In this document: positions 43,001 through 55,138 of the stretch, piece by piece
Numbering within the stretch: the stretch's first letter is position 1
How the letters are laid out: the number at the start of each line of letters is the position of its first letter
NCBI GenBank assembly: GCA_900175165.2
Contig: FWWN02000359.1
Coordinates: 45,316 to 109,315, forward strand
DNA from: Rhizomucor pusillus
Lineage: Eukaryota > Mucoromycota > Mucoromycetes > Mucorales > Lichtheimiaceae
Reading direction: 5' to 3'
DNA length: 64,000 bases
Made by a program: the position numbers and the translations under genes
The notes under the pieces: generated by a model
Databases searched by the model: none
What the model saw: the letters and a program-made list of their open reading frames with translations, nothing else
What the model was told of the DNA's origin: nothing

Positions 43001-44310
43001 ATTGTGCTCCAAGACGACCAGAGCTTCCAGAGTAAGCGATATTAATGGAAGAAATGAAAACTATAAAAAAAGTGTCTAATGTTTTTATCTTTCTAGTTCT
43101 CGATCGAATATACCTGAAATATCTAGAACATATATTGACCATGACAAGCGCCGTTCTAGACGTTGATGGCAACGAATACTACGTGCTGGGCACTGGTAGT
43201 CCGAACAGCGAATTTGAGACGAAAGCAACTGGTCGCATAATTGTCATTAGTGTAACACCAGAACGCAGACTCAAGGTGGTGGGACAGGTTAGAACCAAGA
43301 GTATGGTAGATTGTGTCACACCTTTCCAGGGCAAAATAGTCGCTAGCATTGGTTCCACTGTAAGAAAATCTGCGCAGAGTTTGCTTACTTCAATTCAATT
43401 AACGTTTGCTTTACAGCTATGTCTTTACGAATGGACTTGGGACGCTGAAGGCAACGGGAATCTAAAGATGGTTTGCTCACACAGTTTACCAAGCTACTGC
43501 AAAACCTTGGCCGTCGACAAGGATGTTATCGCTGCAGGCGACTTGGTATCTTCTCTGGGAACTTTTCGATATGATCCTCAAAAACAAGTATTGCACCAAG
43601 TTGGACGGGATTTCGAGCGCAAGGAGATAACCGCCGTGGCGGCTTTGGGGAATAACCTTTACATAGGTGGCGAAGAGAGTGGCAATCTGCTTTTGTTCGA
43701 GCTGAAGCCTGCCGACAAAGAGAAAGAACTGGACGAGGCGCTGGAGATTGTTGGCCAATGGAATTTTGGTGACAGAATAGTACGCTTCAGACGTGGCAAG
43801 TATTGAGAAAATCCAGGGCGGAAGAGGGATAAGAGTGAAATGTATATAAATTAACAAGGTCGTTGTAGGATCCTTGGGCACAACAACGACGGAAAACGTG
43901 GGCCGATCTGTAGCACCATCCCTGGTTTTCTGCTCAGCCAACGGGTCCATAGGCGTCATCGCTGATCTGACCGCTGACTTGTACAAGTTACTGTCACAGA
44001 TGCAAGACAATATGAATAGGATAGTACCGGCCGTCGGCGACCTAAGTCACGCAGAGTAAGCGATTGTAAAACCTAAGTGTTGGATATCAAGACTAATCGC
44101 AAATATTCAAGGTGGCGAAACATCTCACTACCGACGGGTGAAGACAACAGCAGGCATTTTATCGACGGCGACTTGATCGAAAGCTTCCTAGACCTGACGC
44201 CTCAGCAAATGCAAATGGTTGTAGACGGCCGTAACGGAGGTCGTCCCCTAGAAAAAAGTGTAGAAGACCTATGTAAAGTTGTAGAAGAGCTTATGAGTGT
44301 ACATTCATAA
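40031..44310 (+). CDS. DDB1: DNA damage-binding protein 1 (CUL4 adaptor)
   Basis: Fifteen exons: 40031-40134, 40201-40309, 40390-40718, 40790-41107, 41160-41289, 41347-41538, 41608-41744, 41811-42152, 42210-42442, 42503-42705, 42761-43031, 43097-43359, 43417-43795, 43869-44055 and 44112-44310; 1131 aa, close to the 1140 of animals. The start MTLYKYVVTAQKPTA matches DDB1. Blocks from all three beta-propellers are present: RNTRIEIYTLEPDGL, DGTRILLGD, DVIYVGSSFGD, LITCSGFGYDAAPRIIRHGVG, VLVFSFINETR and the C-terminal RFIDGDLIESFLDL-like helix. DDB1 links substrate receptors to the Cul4 ubiquitin ligase in nucleotide excision repair and chromatin control. Intron 43796-43868 is GC-AG. Introns 41290-41346 and 43360-43416 are 57 nt and stop-free. 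The exon 4/5 junction uses an atypical GTTTGC donor and is the least certain. Ubp8 follows 170 bp downstream on the same strand. Confidence 0.95.
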
Positions 44311-44480
44311 TACTACTCTTGTAAATATAGCCCATTTGGTGTACGTTGCACACGAAAAAGTCAAAGTGCCCCGTGCGGTGACTTTAAGAGAGACACCACC
44401 TCCGCTCCCTTTTGCCCTACGCTTAACCCCTCCGTCGAAGCAGCACACACGCACACAAACACGATCGCACCTCTGCAGCA

Positions 44481-46893
44481 ATGTCAGTCGCTTCACCCGA
44501 ACAGCAGTCGTTTGAACTCGCTGACTCGCCGTTGTCACCATTGTCATCGCCGTCATCGCCAACTTTTGCTGACGGGTTTCCGTCGTCGTCAGCGTACGAC
44601 CAGCTAACTCGGCCAACTGTTTACAATGTTCTGCACTCGACAGACAATCCACCTAAATATACCGAGAAGCACAACCACCTGGTGACAGCAGGCTGCTCCC
44701 ACCTGGAGCAATACAAAAAGCAACGTCAACAGCTTCTGAGTGAGCTTGACTCTGTGTTGCTAGACGACGACGATCGCTGTGATCTCTTTGCCAATTACCA
44801 GGCGCTTGTACGATATTCATTGACCTGGCAGAAGAGCAAACGACAGTCAAATTTTTCACAAAACGGCAAGAAGCGAAAGCATAAACAGGTAACCGGAAAA
44901 GTGTGGATTACTGTATTTGGATGGGACCTCAATGATGGGATTAAGTTACCATTGCCTCAATGCACGACCTGCTCTGATCCTCTATCCCGATTACATGTTT
45001 GCTTGCACTGCGTATACATGGGATGTTGGCAAAAGGGACATATGCGACAACACATGAAGGAGAAACAGCATCATTTTGGTAACGTTTTTTTACATTGCCC
45101 CATCTTGAAACCGTTCTGACTTTTTGTAAAGCGATGGATTTTGGACGCAGGACTTTGTACTGCAATCAATGCGGCGACTATGTCTACGATGCAGAGCTTT
45201 GTGATCGTATTTTGCGACAAGAATGGCTCATGTCCGAAACGAGTAAGTGCTGGTACGGATGGTGTATCGTCGTTACATAAGCTGGATCGTTACGTATAGA
45301 AGGTGCTCGGAGGAAGAAACCCAGGACAGCCGCTTCCAGCTGGGAGCCGTCAAGCCAGGAAATAACTACAATCATCAATAACTCTGTGGTCGCTTCGTGC
45401 CAGGGCATCCGTGGGCTGTGCAACATGGGCAATACTTGCTTCATGAATGTCATACTGCAAAGCTTCATACACAACCCTTTGCTCAAGGCATATTTTTTGA
45501 GCGACCAGCATAATCAACTGCGGTGCCAGATAAAGCACTGTCTCTGTTGTGAAATGTGCAATTTGTTCACCGAGGTGAGCTCAAGTCGATTGAGGACCAC
45601 GCTGTTTTCGATATGCTAATGCGATGCAGTTCTACTCTGGCCGGAAAGAACCGTATGGGCCTTGCAGTTTTCTGTATACAATGTGGATGAGTGTAAAGGA
45701 ACTGGCCGGTTACGCGCAGCAGGATGCGCACGAGTTCTTCATAAGTGCATTAAACAATATTCACACCGGATGCGAAGGTTTGTCTGTGAGATATGAAAGA
45801 TTTAAAAAGATACCATACTGATCCAATGGAAGGGCACACAATGAACGATTGTAAATGTGTAATCCACAAAACATTTGCTGGTTTACTGCAATCCAACGTT
45901 ACATGCCTTCGATGCGGCAATGTCACGACAACTGTCGATCCTATGCTAGATATCAGCCTCGATTTACGTCCATCAGAAAAGAAAAAGAAAGTGACTCCGT
46001 TACAATCAACGGGCAACGCAAGTACATTAAATGCATTGTCTAAAACCGAAAAGGATGGCCAGGAATTTTCTGCTGCTAATTCTGCTCGAAGGTCCAAGGG
46101 CAACACATTAATGGACTGCCTCGACAGATACACGCAGCCAGAAAAGTTAGGTCCAAACGTATACAGTTGCGGAAAGTGCGGAAATACGTTCCAGGTATGT
46201 CTTTGCAACGCTTTACTTCTCCTGGATGGATCTGACTCGGGGTTTAGGAGGCAACAAAGCAACTGTCAATAAAGCGGCTACCGCCCGTCCTCAGCTTTCA
46301 GCTGAAAGTAAGTAGAGCTATGTAACTTTTGGATTTCTTAATACTTATCTAGATAACTACAGCGATTTGAACATCGAGCTTCTGCTAGCAAGATCGAGAC
46401 AAAGATTAAATTTCCTGTGGATTTGGATATGACACCCTACACTGCGCAGTACAAGGAAAAGAAGAAGGATGTTAGGTAAAAAGAGGTTGTTGCAAATGTA
46501 CGACAAGATACTTACATTGCATGCCTGTCACAGCCAACGTGATGTCTCGAACCTTTATACCTTATTTGCTGTTATCAATCACCAAGGCAAGATGGATACA
46601 GGACATTATACAATGTATACAAAGAGTCGTGATGAGGCAAGTATAGTACTCAATGACTAGCTCGGATGGCAAAAGTCTAACATATCTTTGTAGTGGTTCA
46701 GGTTTGATGATCATAATGTAACTATGGCATTCCAAAAGGATGTGCTGGATAGCAGAGCGTAAGAATGTGGTATAGAAAATCACATAATTTATTGTCACTG
46801 ATAATTGCAAATTTTAGATACATGTGCTTTTACATCAAGAAATCACTAGACTATGAAGCCTCACTTGAAGACGACATTTTCGGTTTCAAGTGA
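44481..46893 (+). CDS. UBP8: SAGA-type ubiquitin carboxyl-terminal hydrolase (Ubp8/USP22)
   Basis: Ten exons: 44481-45078, 45132-45242, 45300-45574, 45630-45777, 45833-46194, 46248-46307, 46363-46475, 46534-46636, 46694-46758 and 46818-46893; 636 aa. After a Ser/Pro-rich N-terminus there is a ZnF-UBP domain (CTTCSDPLSRLHVCLHC, GHMRQHMKEKQHHF, YCNQCGDYVYD). The USP domain follows: Cys box GLCNMGNTCFMNVILQ (catalytic Cys about 283), QQDAHEF, zinc-binding CLRCGN and CGKCGN, and His box GKMDTGHYTMYTK. USP22/Ubp8 removes ubiquitin from histone H2B within SAGA in the nucleus. Intron 46637-46693 is GC-AG. The intron 45778-45832 was placed by phase; a nearer GT-AG pair would be only 22 nt. Confidence 0.93.
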
Positions 46894-46995
46894 AAAGTTC
46901 CAATTGTCATTCTGTACATAAGTAGATTCCAAATAAATGAAACCAACTTGGCATTTTCCCTTCCACAGAATTTTAAATGAGACGATGTGACTTGC

Positions 46996-47508
46996 TCAGC
47001 GTTGCCTCGTATAAGCATTGCCGAACGCGGCCTGCTGCTGTCCGTACATTGTCTGTTGATGATTGGTTTGCTGTTCTTGCATTGATTGCATCCACGAGAA
47101 AGCGGCATCAAATAAGGAAATGTTGAGTTGTTGCTGAAGCACGGCGATTATCGTAGCGATCACGGCAATGAAGAACGTAAAGCGAACAAATCCATATATC
47201 ATGCGTGCAATCGACCGGAGAGTAGCCACGACTATGCTGAAAATAATGTATGCAACAACGAGGAGTATCGCAACGGTTAGGATGTTGGACTGTAGCGGGA
47301 ACTGGGTTACTGCTGTGTAATATTGGCGCAGGGCAGGTGGAGCATACTCGTAGGCGTTGCGACCGATCTTTGACAGATTCTCGTAGACGCGATCGGGAGG
47401 AAGTAACTGGATGTTTGCATGCTGTAACTGCTCGTAAATGAACCCATATATCTTTCCAAGTGTTTGGAAAGCCACGGCTGTGACGTTGTTCAGCGAAGAT
47501 GCATCCAT
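46996..47508 (-). CDS. Small two-helix membrane protein, Apq12-like
   Basis: Intronless, 170 aa, start MDASSLNN. Two membrane helices occupy the middle: SNILTVAILLVVAYIIFSIVVATL and GFVRFTFFIAVIATIIAVL, separated by a short basic linker (RSIARMIY). The C-terminus is Gln/Tyr-rich. Length, helix spacing and the arrangement of an N-terminal amphipathic region before paired helices fit Apq12-like proteins of the nuclear envelope/ER that support nuclear pore assembly and lipid balance, but sequence resemblance is weak and other small ER proteins are possible. An upstream in-frame ATG at 47631 would add 41 residues without domain character. Confidence 0.6.
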   Translation of the reverse strand: MDASSLNNVTAVAFQTLGKIYGFIYEQLQHANIQLLPPDRVYENLSKIGRNAYEYAPPALRQYYTAVTQFPLQSNILTVAILLVVAYIIFSIVVATLRSIARMIYGFVRFTFFIAVIATIIAVLQQQLNISLFDAAFSWMQSMQEQQTNHQQTMYGQQQAAFGNAYTRQR

Positions 47509-48088
47509 TTTGACACCGTCGATTGCGCGCCGGGAGAGAAAGAGATACAAGGAAGAAGAAAAGATGCTTCCTCTCGTCGTTCCTGACGCCACGTGTACAC
47601 CTGTAGGTGACACCGACTCTTGCTGCTCCATGGAAATTGGAATTCACCTCAAAGAACAAAGGAAAGTTTGCACCACAACAGTATGCATCCAAAAGTGAGT
47701 AATATCATGCATATAGAACGCCTCCTTATGTAAGAAAACCTTTATTCGTTGTCTATGTGGAATGAGTTGAATGTGTAAGGGTGGTCATGGGCTAGATGTT
47801 GCTCCCCGTACGAAAATTTGGAAAACCCTGCTGTTACTTGGCCATCCATATCTGGATACTCAATTATATTCACTAGAAACAGGAATGCATCCTGAAAACT
47901 GATACTTTTTCTTTTGGATCAGAAAAACTAGCGAGGAAGAAGGGACTGCGAATTTTGTTGCATTAAAAAGTTGCGCGGTGTTGGTCTCATTCTCAGCTCG
48001 TCTTTTGCTCTTTCCGTTTGACCCTTTCCGCATTTCCCTTTACATTTCCCAAGCAGTTGCTTTACAAAAGTGCTGCCTCAACAGACAT
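47509..48088. promoter_or_regulatory. Divergent promoter region, Apq12-like / BAT2-N gene
   Basis: About 580 bp between divergent genes. Moderately AT-rich, with no distinct element recognised. Confidence 0.35.
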
Positions 48089-51000
48089 ATGTCAGGAGAC
48101 TTAACTTCAACTCCAGGACGATTTATTGCTAGCAACAGAAAATTTTCTGGATCAATGAATCCCGGTCCTCCTCAAGGTAATTGTCAATCGATGTACTTTC
48201 TGTTCACCGCGATTGCCGCCAGCGGGTGATCTTGAGTGCAAATCAATGTGAGGATAAGAACGTCACTGGCGACTCGTTTTTGACTTTTGCTCTATACATA
48301 TAGGTACCCGCGGAACGCACGCACGGTCCAAGTTACTGACGAGCAAAGTCTCCGCGCCTCGACCGATCAATCTACCTAGTTTACGACGAGAGAACGCTTC
48401 TGGCGCTGAGTCGTCCACGTCAGCTTCATCATCTCCAGCTATCCAGAGTACGGGATGGGGATCTCCTGCTTCGTCGCCTTTTGCTTCACCTCAACAGCAA
48501 TTCAAGCAAGCCGCCGTCTCTGACAACAAGTCAGCACCCGCGGCTACAACGACGGCTGGTACATCAGAACATACATCGCCGGTGCTGACGAAAGCGACGA
48601 CGAGCACTGTAGCATCTGCAGCATCATCTAAAGCTGCATCTGACGCCTTTCCGAAATCACCTGTTTCATCTCCACAGCAGCCACGTGCTTGGAGCACCGT
48701 CTCAAATACCAGTAAGCCAATATCTATGCCTTCTTCTGCTGATTTCCCTGCCACGTCAGAAACCACGCACCGTAAGTATTAGCAGGACCTGAAGGAAGTT
48801 TCCTGTGCAGTAACTTGATTTCTCTCTTCATCAGCTACAGCCGATCCAACCAAAGAATCGAATGAAGATTCTAAAAAGGAGACAAACAAAGACGAAGAAA
48901 AAGATCAGGTAATGTAATCTGTCAAAATATTATATCAACTTTTGAATGTACGCTAACTCTAGGCTTTAGTCAACCGAACCCAATGCTGCTCAGACGGGTA
49001 ATTTGGATTGGGATGAAGTGAGTGCCACGCTGCCTTTGGTATACCGTCTTTGTCTTATACTCTCATTATTATAGATCGTTCGTCAAGATTTGGAGTCGCA
49101 GACCAGCCAGGCAGGATCATTCGATCGTGCGACTTCACCCGTCGAAATCGTCTCACCTGAGGACAGATTTACTGAAGATTACGACCGCAGCTATCCTCCT
49201 CAGATTCGTCAGACAAAAGAAAGCGATCAGCGCCAGGCTCCCGTGCGTAATGTCTGGAGAAATTCTTCTGCAGATGATTCACAGGGATCCACCCAGAAAT
49301 GGCACCATTTCGAGCGTTATTCCGGTAGCGAGCGTCGCCGATCCTCTGATAGAAGTAACCGCAATGCAGGTCATCCGCACCGTGACTTTGCTGACACAGA
49401 TCGCCGTCGATTACGTAACCATTATGATCGTCGACCTAGCCAAGAAAGACGGTCAAGCTTCCAGCCGACTGTTATTTTACAATCAACCCGTCATATGAAA
49501 GAAGCTCCAGCTAGCCAACCAGATGACTCTGACAGCGGCTCACCGATCAATCGACCTACAGAAATTACTACTGCACAGCGTGAGGTGATGCTGACAGCCG
49601 CTGAACGTGCCAAAAAGCGACGAGACGAAGAAGAAGCAGAATACGAAGCGGCGCGTGAGAGAGCTCGCAAAAAAGCAGAGGCCCTGGCGGCTGCGATGAC
49701 CGAAAAGAAATCCCCGGATTCTTCTTTTAAAGCTGAAGCGACTGCCGAAAAGCCTGCAACTCAGAATGGAACTTTGACGGAAGAGAACGCGAAGTCACCT
49801 GTCAGCAAGGATGCTAAAGCATCCGAAGAGAGCAAAACAGATGCTGCTGAGGATGTCTCAAAAGAGAGAGTTTCCAAGGAAGAGACTACAAAAGATCAGG
49901 CATCGCCCTCACGGCCTTCATGGGATAAAAAGAAAGCGTCGACCGAATCAATCAAAGCTTCAGAACCAACGTCAAAGGAAGTTGAGAAAAATTCAAAGGC
50001 AAAACTCGATGAAGAAAGCGAAAAGTCTACTACTATACATGAAGAGAAAAAGAAAGAAATCAGACATGCAGAAGATTTACAGGACATTATCGACGAATCT
50101 AGACAGGAGAACGAAGATGAAAGACGCTGGGCTGAATACGTCAATGATGTTCGCGATAATAAGGATTCTCAGCAGCAAGGTACAGGCGGAGCATCAGCTT
50201 GGGCAGCGTATGCATCAAGGTTACAATCTCAAGAAGCAGCCCGATGGACGAGCCAAATTCGACGTTACGCAGCAGAGAGAAATAAGGATCCTGAATTCTA
50301 CGAAGACTTGAGACCGAACTACCTGCATCAACCACTATCTCGCCCTACGCGTTCAACGCAGCGCAAAGATGATAATCGTGGTAGACAGCGTCGCGATGAC
50401 AATCGTGCTGACACTCGTCGACGTGATAGCAAGAACACTGCTGACAAGCAATCATCCATCTCTGAAGTTGAGAAGGCAGCTTCGACGCAGGAACCTGTTG
50501 ATCAGAAAGAGTCGACCACGACGGATTCCGATCTCTCTATCAAAGAGACTGCTGAAACCATGAAAACACCTGAGGCAGGAAACAAGGAAGTTCCAAGCGA
50601 AGCATCTAGGACTGAAAAGAAGGAAGCTCCAAGCGAAGAAGATGTCGAGCCTTCCACAGTAACTGAAAAAGTGCAGGAGTCTGTCCCTGCTGAGGAAACA
50701 AAGCCATCCACGGTCTCGGAATCCAAAGAGCAAGATAAGGATACACAGATCGAACAAGCAGTGCCACCTGTAGAGAATGAGGTCCGCTGCCAGGTTCCGG
50801 TACAAAAATATTGGACACGATCAGAGCGGCAAGACTTTATACAGAAGCAGTCCAGTCCTATCTTCCCATATTCATTGGTCATCCCAAGCAAGCCCGATCT
50901 ATTAGCATTTACATTTACAGCGACCGAAGAATCAACAAGTCTAGATGGCGTATCTGAAACGATATCGTCGGTAACAGTAACACAAGAAGCAGCATTGAAA

Positions 51001-51759
51001 GATGATGGATGGGGACCTCCTCCTTCCAATGAGTCCATAGCCAAAGATGACGCTTGGGGCTCAGAAGCGGCAAAACTGACAGAAGAGAAAGCAACAAATG
51101 CCGATACATGGGAAGCTCCTTCAACGCAAGAAGCCGCGACAAGCAATGATGGTTGGGGAGAATCTCCGACAACGGTGAAGGAGGATGGGTGGGGGCCGGC
51201 ACCCTCGCAACAAACTCAGGAAAATAACACATGGACGTGGTCTTCGAAAGAGACGAGGGATAAATCGAGAGACAAGCCGGTAGAAAACGGATGGGGCCAT
51301 CCTCCCGCGCGTATGGCACCGATGATGTGGCCGTACCGGCCCGCATTCGCACCTGGAGTTGTACCGCAAATGCCTGGCTTTGTGGCTCCAAAGAGCAAAA
51401 TGCGAGGAGAGAAAGCTCAGGTTGAAAGACGAGACTCAAAGCAGTTATCACCTGAGGCCAAGCCGTTCACTCCAACGTCACCCGAGGCAGTAACACCACC
51501 ACCCAAGGATACAAACCAAGCAAACACTAAGCGCAAACACCAGACATCTCCGTTTCCGCCTTTGCCGCCATGGAACAGCGCTTACCCCATGCTCGTATAC
51601 GCTGTACCTATGCCTCCGGGCGCGACCAAGGATGCTGGAAAACCTAACGGCATGAAAATGCAAGGGATACCCGGGTTCACTGCTCCACCTAATAATCGAA
51701 ACTTAAACTTCTACTTTGTACCTGCTCCGCCGCCACCTTCGTGGTATCGCAAACCGTAA
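48089..51759 (+). CDS. BAT2-N-like disordered protein with WG/GW repeats
   Basis: Exons 48089-48176, 48304-48771, 48835-48908, 48970-49017 and 49075-51759; 1120 aa. The N-terminal 190 residues resemble the BAT2/PRRC2 N-terminal domain: a basic start, APRPINLPSLRRENAS, STGWGSPASSPFASP, PRAWSTVS and SSADFPATSE. NLDWDEIVRQDLE and DRFTEDYDRSYPP follow. The middle is very charged with Arg/Ser/Asp repeats and a long Glu/Lys coiled-coil-prone segment (about 330-520). The C-terminal third carries Trp-Gly modules: DDGWGPPPS, KDDAWGSE, NDGWGES, EDGWGPAPS and ENGWGHPP. It ends in a Pro-rich tail with aromatics. PRRC2 proteins in animals associate with RNA granules and translation initiation; WG/GW modules can bind Argonaute. 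A cytoplasmic RNA-binding role is inferred. Start is the first ATG in frame. Confidence 0.78.
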
Positions 51760-51984
51760 CTGAGAGTTTAATTTCTCCGTTTCTTGCGATGTGTATAATA
51801 ATAAATGCATTGTAAATGTTGCGTTTTCTTGCAAGTTTACTTTTTGAGAGTGTTGCCAACGATTGCTGCTTGCAATATAAGGAGGCATTGAGACAAGGAG
51901 GCATAGATATATTATGAAGCAAAGAAATCTTTGAAATTGCTATTGTTTCGGTTTGCCAAACGAAACAGTCTACAGTAAATAAAT

Positions 51985-53049
51985 CTAGTGGTCGCTACCT
52001 TGTGTATCTAGAGACGTAGCTTGTTTGTTGGATGCCTGCTTAGCAGCGGAGCCTACATCTTCCTTGTTGCTAGTGATTCTTCCCATCTGCTCCTCCGACG
52101 ATGGTTTCTCTGCATAGCCGCGCTGCTTTCCTTCGGGCGCATCATCAGTTCCCTGGTTGGCAGACTTCTTCGATCCAGACTGCATGCTTTCTTTGTGGCC
52201 AACGACGCGTTCTTGCTGTTCTTGCTGCGAAGGCGGGTCTACAGTGGTACGTTGCTTTCCCTCGGGGTGGTCGTTCTTGCTCGTTACCTTTTTGTCTTGT
52301 TCTTGCTTTTGACCGGTTGGCATGTTTAGGACTGCGCGTAATTGTTCATCTGGTTCGTCCACCTGCTGTCTCTTTTTCTCCCTGTAATCCTCGCCAGAGT
52401 ATATCGAGATGCCGGCAGACGCAAGCAGGACTGCGATAGTTGCTGCTTGCGCGTACATACGCGCTTGCACCACTTTTTGCTGCGTTGTCATATATCTGTT
52501 TGAGAACGTATATCCGAGCGCACCGACCATGGATGCCAGCCAAGAGAACCCTGATGATCATTATTGCGGGGTTAGGAGCACCCCTGCCTTGTGTTTACAT
52601 ATCATGACAACACTTACCGATGACAGACCATCGATGGTCATTAATGTAGCGTATCGCACGGTCTTTGGTGCTTAGCTTGCTGAGATCTTCAACGGGGACG
52701 CCACGCCGCTCGGCCATCTCTTCATCCATGTATCCTAGTTCGCGGTTGACGTAGGCTGTTCCCGCACGGTCCGCTCCAAACAGGAAACCAGTCGTGCCAG
52801 CTACAATCATCATTTGTATTAGACATCGCTTAACGGGCAATATGAAACACTAAATGCTGTTGATATACCGGAGACTACGAGGGAAGACTGCATTGGACGG
52901 CTAAGCGCTCGAAAGTTTGGAGACTTCTTGTATGTAAAGAACGTTGCAACAGCACCCAAGCCGACACCGATCAATGCACCTTTGAACCCGGCGTTTCGAG
53001 CGACACGGTCGGCTTCTTCTTGTTGCTTTGGTGACAATTCTAGACGCAT
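51985..53049 (-). CDS. HIG1-domain protein, respiratory supercomplex factor 2-like
   Basis: Exons (minus) 52869-53049, 52618-52800 and 51985-52550; 309 aa. Hydrophobic segments are GALIGVGLGAVATFF near the N-terminus, AGTTGFLFGADRAG, and a C-terminal HIG1-type pair (SMVGALGYTFSNRY, then AATIAVLLASAGISIYSG). A long hydrophilic tail rich in Gln/Lys/Asp follows. The order of an N-terminal membrane pair plus an HIG1 domain fits Rcf2, an inner mitochondrial membrane protein associated with cytochrome c oxidase and the III-IV supercomplex. The C-terminal 100-residue tail is longer than in yeast. All three exons join in phase 1. Confidence 0.8.
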
Positions 53050-53438
53050 GGTTAGGGATCGAGAAAAGAAAGTGGAAAAGAAGAAAACAAACACGAAGGC
53101 GTGGTTAATGTTGACTGACGTTCATGCGGCGGAGTTCGTGCACACTCTCACATCATGCAACCATCATGGGGCACGACGGCGGCGGCGGCAAAATGGCAGT
53201 CAGACTTAATATTTAAAAAAGACTTTAATGGTTTATTTATTCTGTAAGGATAAATTTATATAAGGTTAAATGCTTGTTAGAATATGCAAAGTAAGAAGCG
53301 GCTACGCAGATAGCAACAGTAGATAGCATCAGCGGCCATCGCAAGGAACATGGTGGGTTATCATTTTCTCTAACGAATTCTAAACATGTTATTCTATGGG
53401 GTATGTACGTTCCAAGTCTTGTCGTGGCTAATTGATAC

Positions 53439-54753
53439 TTACTCTTTTGAATTGAGAAGGTCCAGGAACCTTGAACGGAGAAAGTCTTTACCCTTGGCTT
53501 TTGCGATCAGCCAGTCGCCGAGGGTGAACCAAGGAGTAGCAACGACGCCTTGTTTCTGTTTAAAATGACAAGGTGAGTACACGTCCATCTTTACGCTTGC
53601 AGTCTGGATCTTTTAATACCTTGCCAAATGTAATACCGAATATGTCTGGACTCGGTTTCCATTCCTTGGGGGGTTGCTTGCCGTTTAGGGCATTCAGCAG
53701 ATTTGCCAAAACAACAGGTATGTGACCGCGCTGCTTTGCAGCCAACTTGACTTCCTTCAAGTCTGCCACGTCTCCCAGGACATATGTGTTCTCCCATCCT
53801 TCGGCATCGACTTGCAGCGTGGGCTTGACACGCACGTACCCATTGCTTGCAACCAGGGAAGGATCAAGAAAACTCGTGTTTGGCTTGACACCGAATGCGA
53901 CAATGACCAGGTCTGCATTGACAGAAATACCATTTTTGGTTGTGAGCGGTCCGTCAGGCACGAAAATGGTAGTGTCCTTTGGGACATTCACTCGATCTCC
54001 CATAATCAACTTGACACCAGCGTCTTCCAGTTTATTTTGCAACATGATCCGCGCCTTGTCTGGTACATTATCCTGCAGCAACTTGTCTCTCGATCCCACG
54101 AGGGTGATATTCTTGCTACCTTTGCCGTAAACATCCACAACTTCGCCAATGAATTCAACGCCGACAGGCCCACCGCCGACAACAAGGATAGACTTTGCCT
54201 GCTGGATCTGCTCGCGGATCTTGGTTAAGGCCGCCATGGAGGCTTCATAGTCATCTGACGGTGCCTTAAAAGGAGATGGATACGCGCTACCTGATGCAAT
54301 GATCTATTGTGGTAAATATGTGGTCAGCGTAAAAAGATTCCTTTTTTCCGCACATGGATATCCAGCTCACCGCAAAGTTGAAATCAATTGTGCTTGAACC
54401 GTCAACTTCGCGATCCAAGTGAAGCTTGTTCTTTTCGAGCTTGACGGCAGCGGCGTGAATAACACGGTTTTGGGGCTTCTTGAAAAGGTTCGTGTACGGT
54501 ATCATGATTTTGAAGTCCTGGACGGCAGCTCGTGTACTACCAATGGAGTGGTAGAAATGAGTTTTCTACATAAGCGTTTTCAAACGTCAGTGCTGTTGAT
54601 CTTTTAAAACAAAAAAGACAGCGAAAAACGTACCTTTTCTACAAGCAGGATACGGCAGTTGGATGGTGCTTTCCGTTCCAGCTCTTTGGCAACGTTGCTT
54701 CCCGCATAGCCGCCGCCAATAATAACGATTGTCTTGTCTTGGGCTTTAGTCAT
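53439..54753 (-). CDS. AMID/AIFM2-type FAD-dependent NAD(P)H oxidoreductase
   Basis: Exons (minus) 54634-54753, 54371-54565, 53620-54303 and 53439-53555; 371 aa, usual for this family. FAD-binding GxGxxG is IVIIGGGYAGSNVA at the N-terminus. A second dinucleotide fold, ILVVGGGPVGVEFIGEV, binds NAD(P)H. The ATG motif is replaced by VIVAFGVKPNTSFL, and the flavin-contact block is TYVLGDVADL. The enzyme oxidises NAD(P)H and passes electrons to quinones; relatives sit on mitochondria or lipid droplets. The last exon can end at a TAA (53441-53439) or splice out through a perfect GTAAGT overlapping that stop (donor at 53442) to an exon 53237-53393, adding a hydrophobic tail (422 aa total). An upstream ATG would add a short hydrophobic leader. 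Confidence 0.88.
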
Positions 54754-55138
54754 ATTCGTTTGATGTGATAGTTGGATCAGCCGATATAGGAACAAAGGCA
54801 TCTTGATATTTATACTCCCAAGACGTATACATTTTAGGAAGGCTACGCAAGCGGAGCGGTAAAACTCTGCCGCGGTTATCTGATTGGAAGAATAAGGCTC
54901 TTCGCAATAATCTGCGGTGGATCTGCCACTTCGGCTCTCGGTCGTAAAATTCTCCTTGTCGTCGTGCCTCTGCATAATTATCTGATGTTACAAAACTCAA
55001 TGAGACAATGCAGCCGCAAAAACATGTCAGCCTTTATTACTAAGCAAACTGATCATTTACTGCTCGCGTATACTACATATTAATCTGGAGGAAGCAGCAG
55101 ATCAAATCATTTGCAAGCTCAACTATGATGATATTCGT
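54754..55138. other. Intergenic: promoter of the oxidoreductase gene
   Basis: 385 bp upstream of the oxidoreductase start and downstream of the next leftward gene. No recognisable element or gene. Confidence 0.4.

Noticed and set aside
45778..45799. Apparent 22-nt intron in UBP8
   Set aside because: The 56-nt-class alternative ending at 45832 is also in phase, has normal length and retains the conserved HTMNDCKC block.
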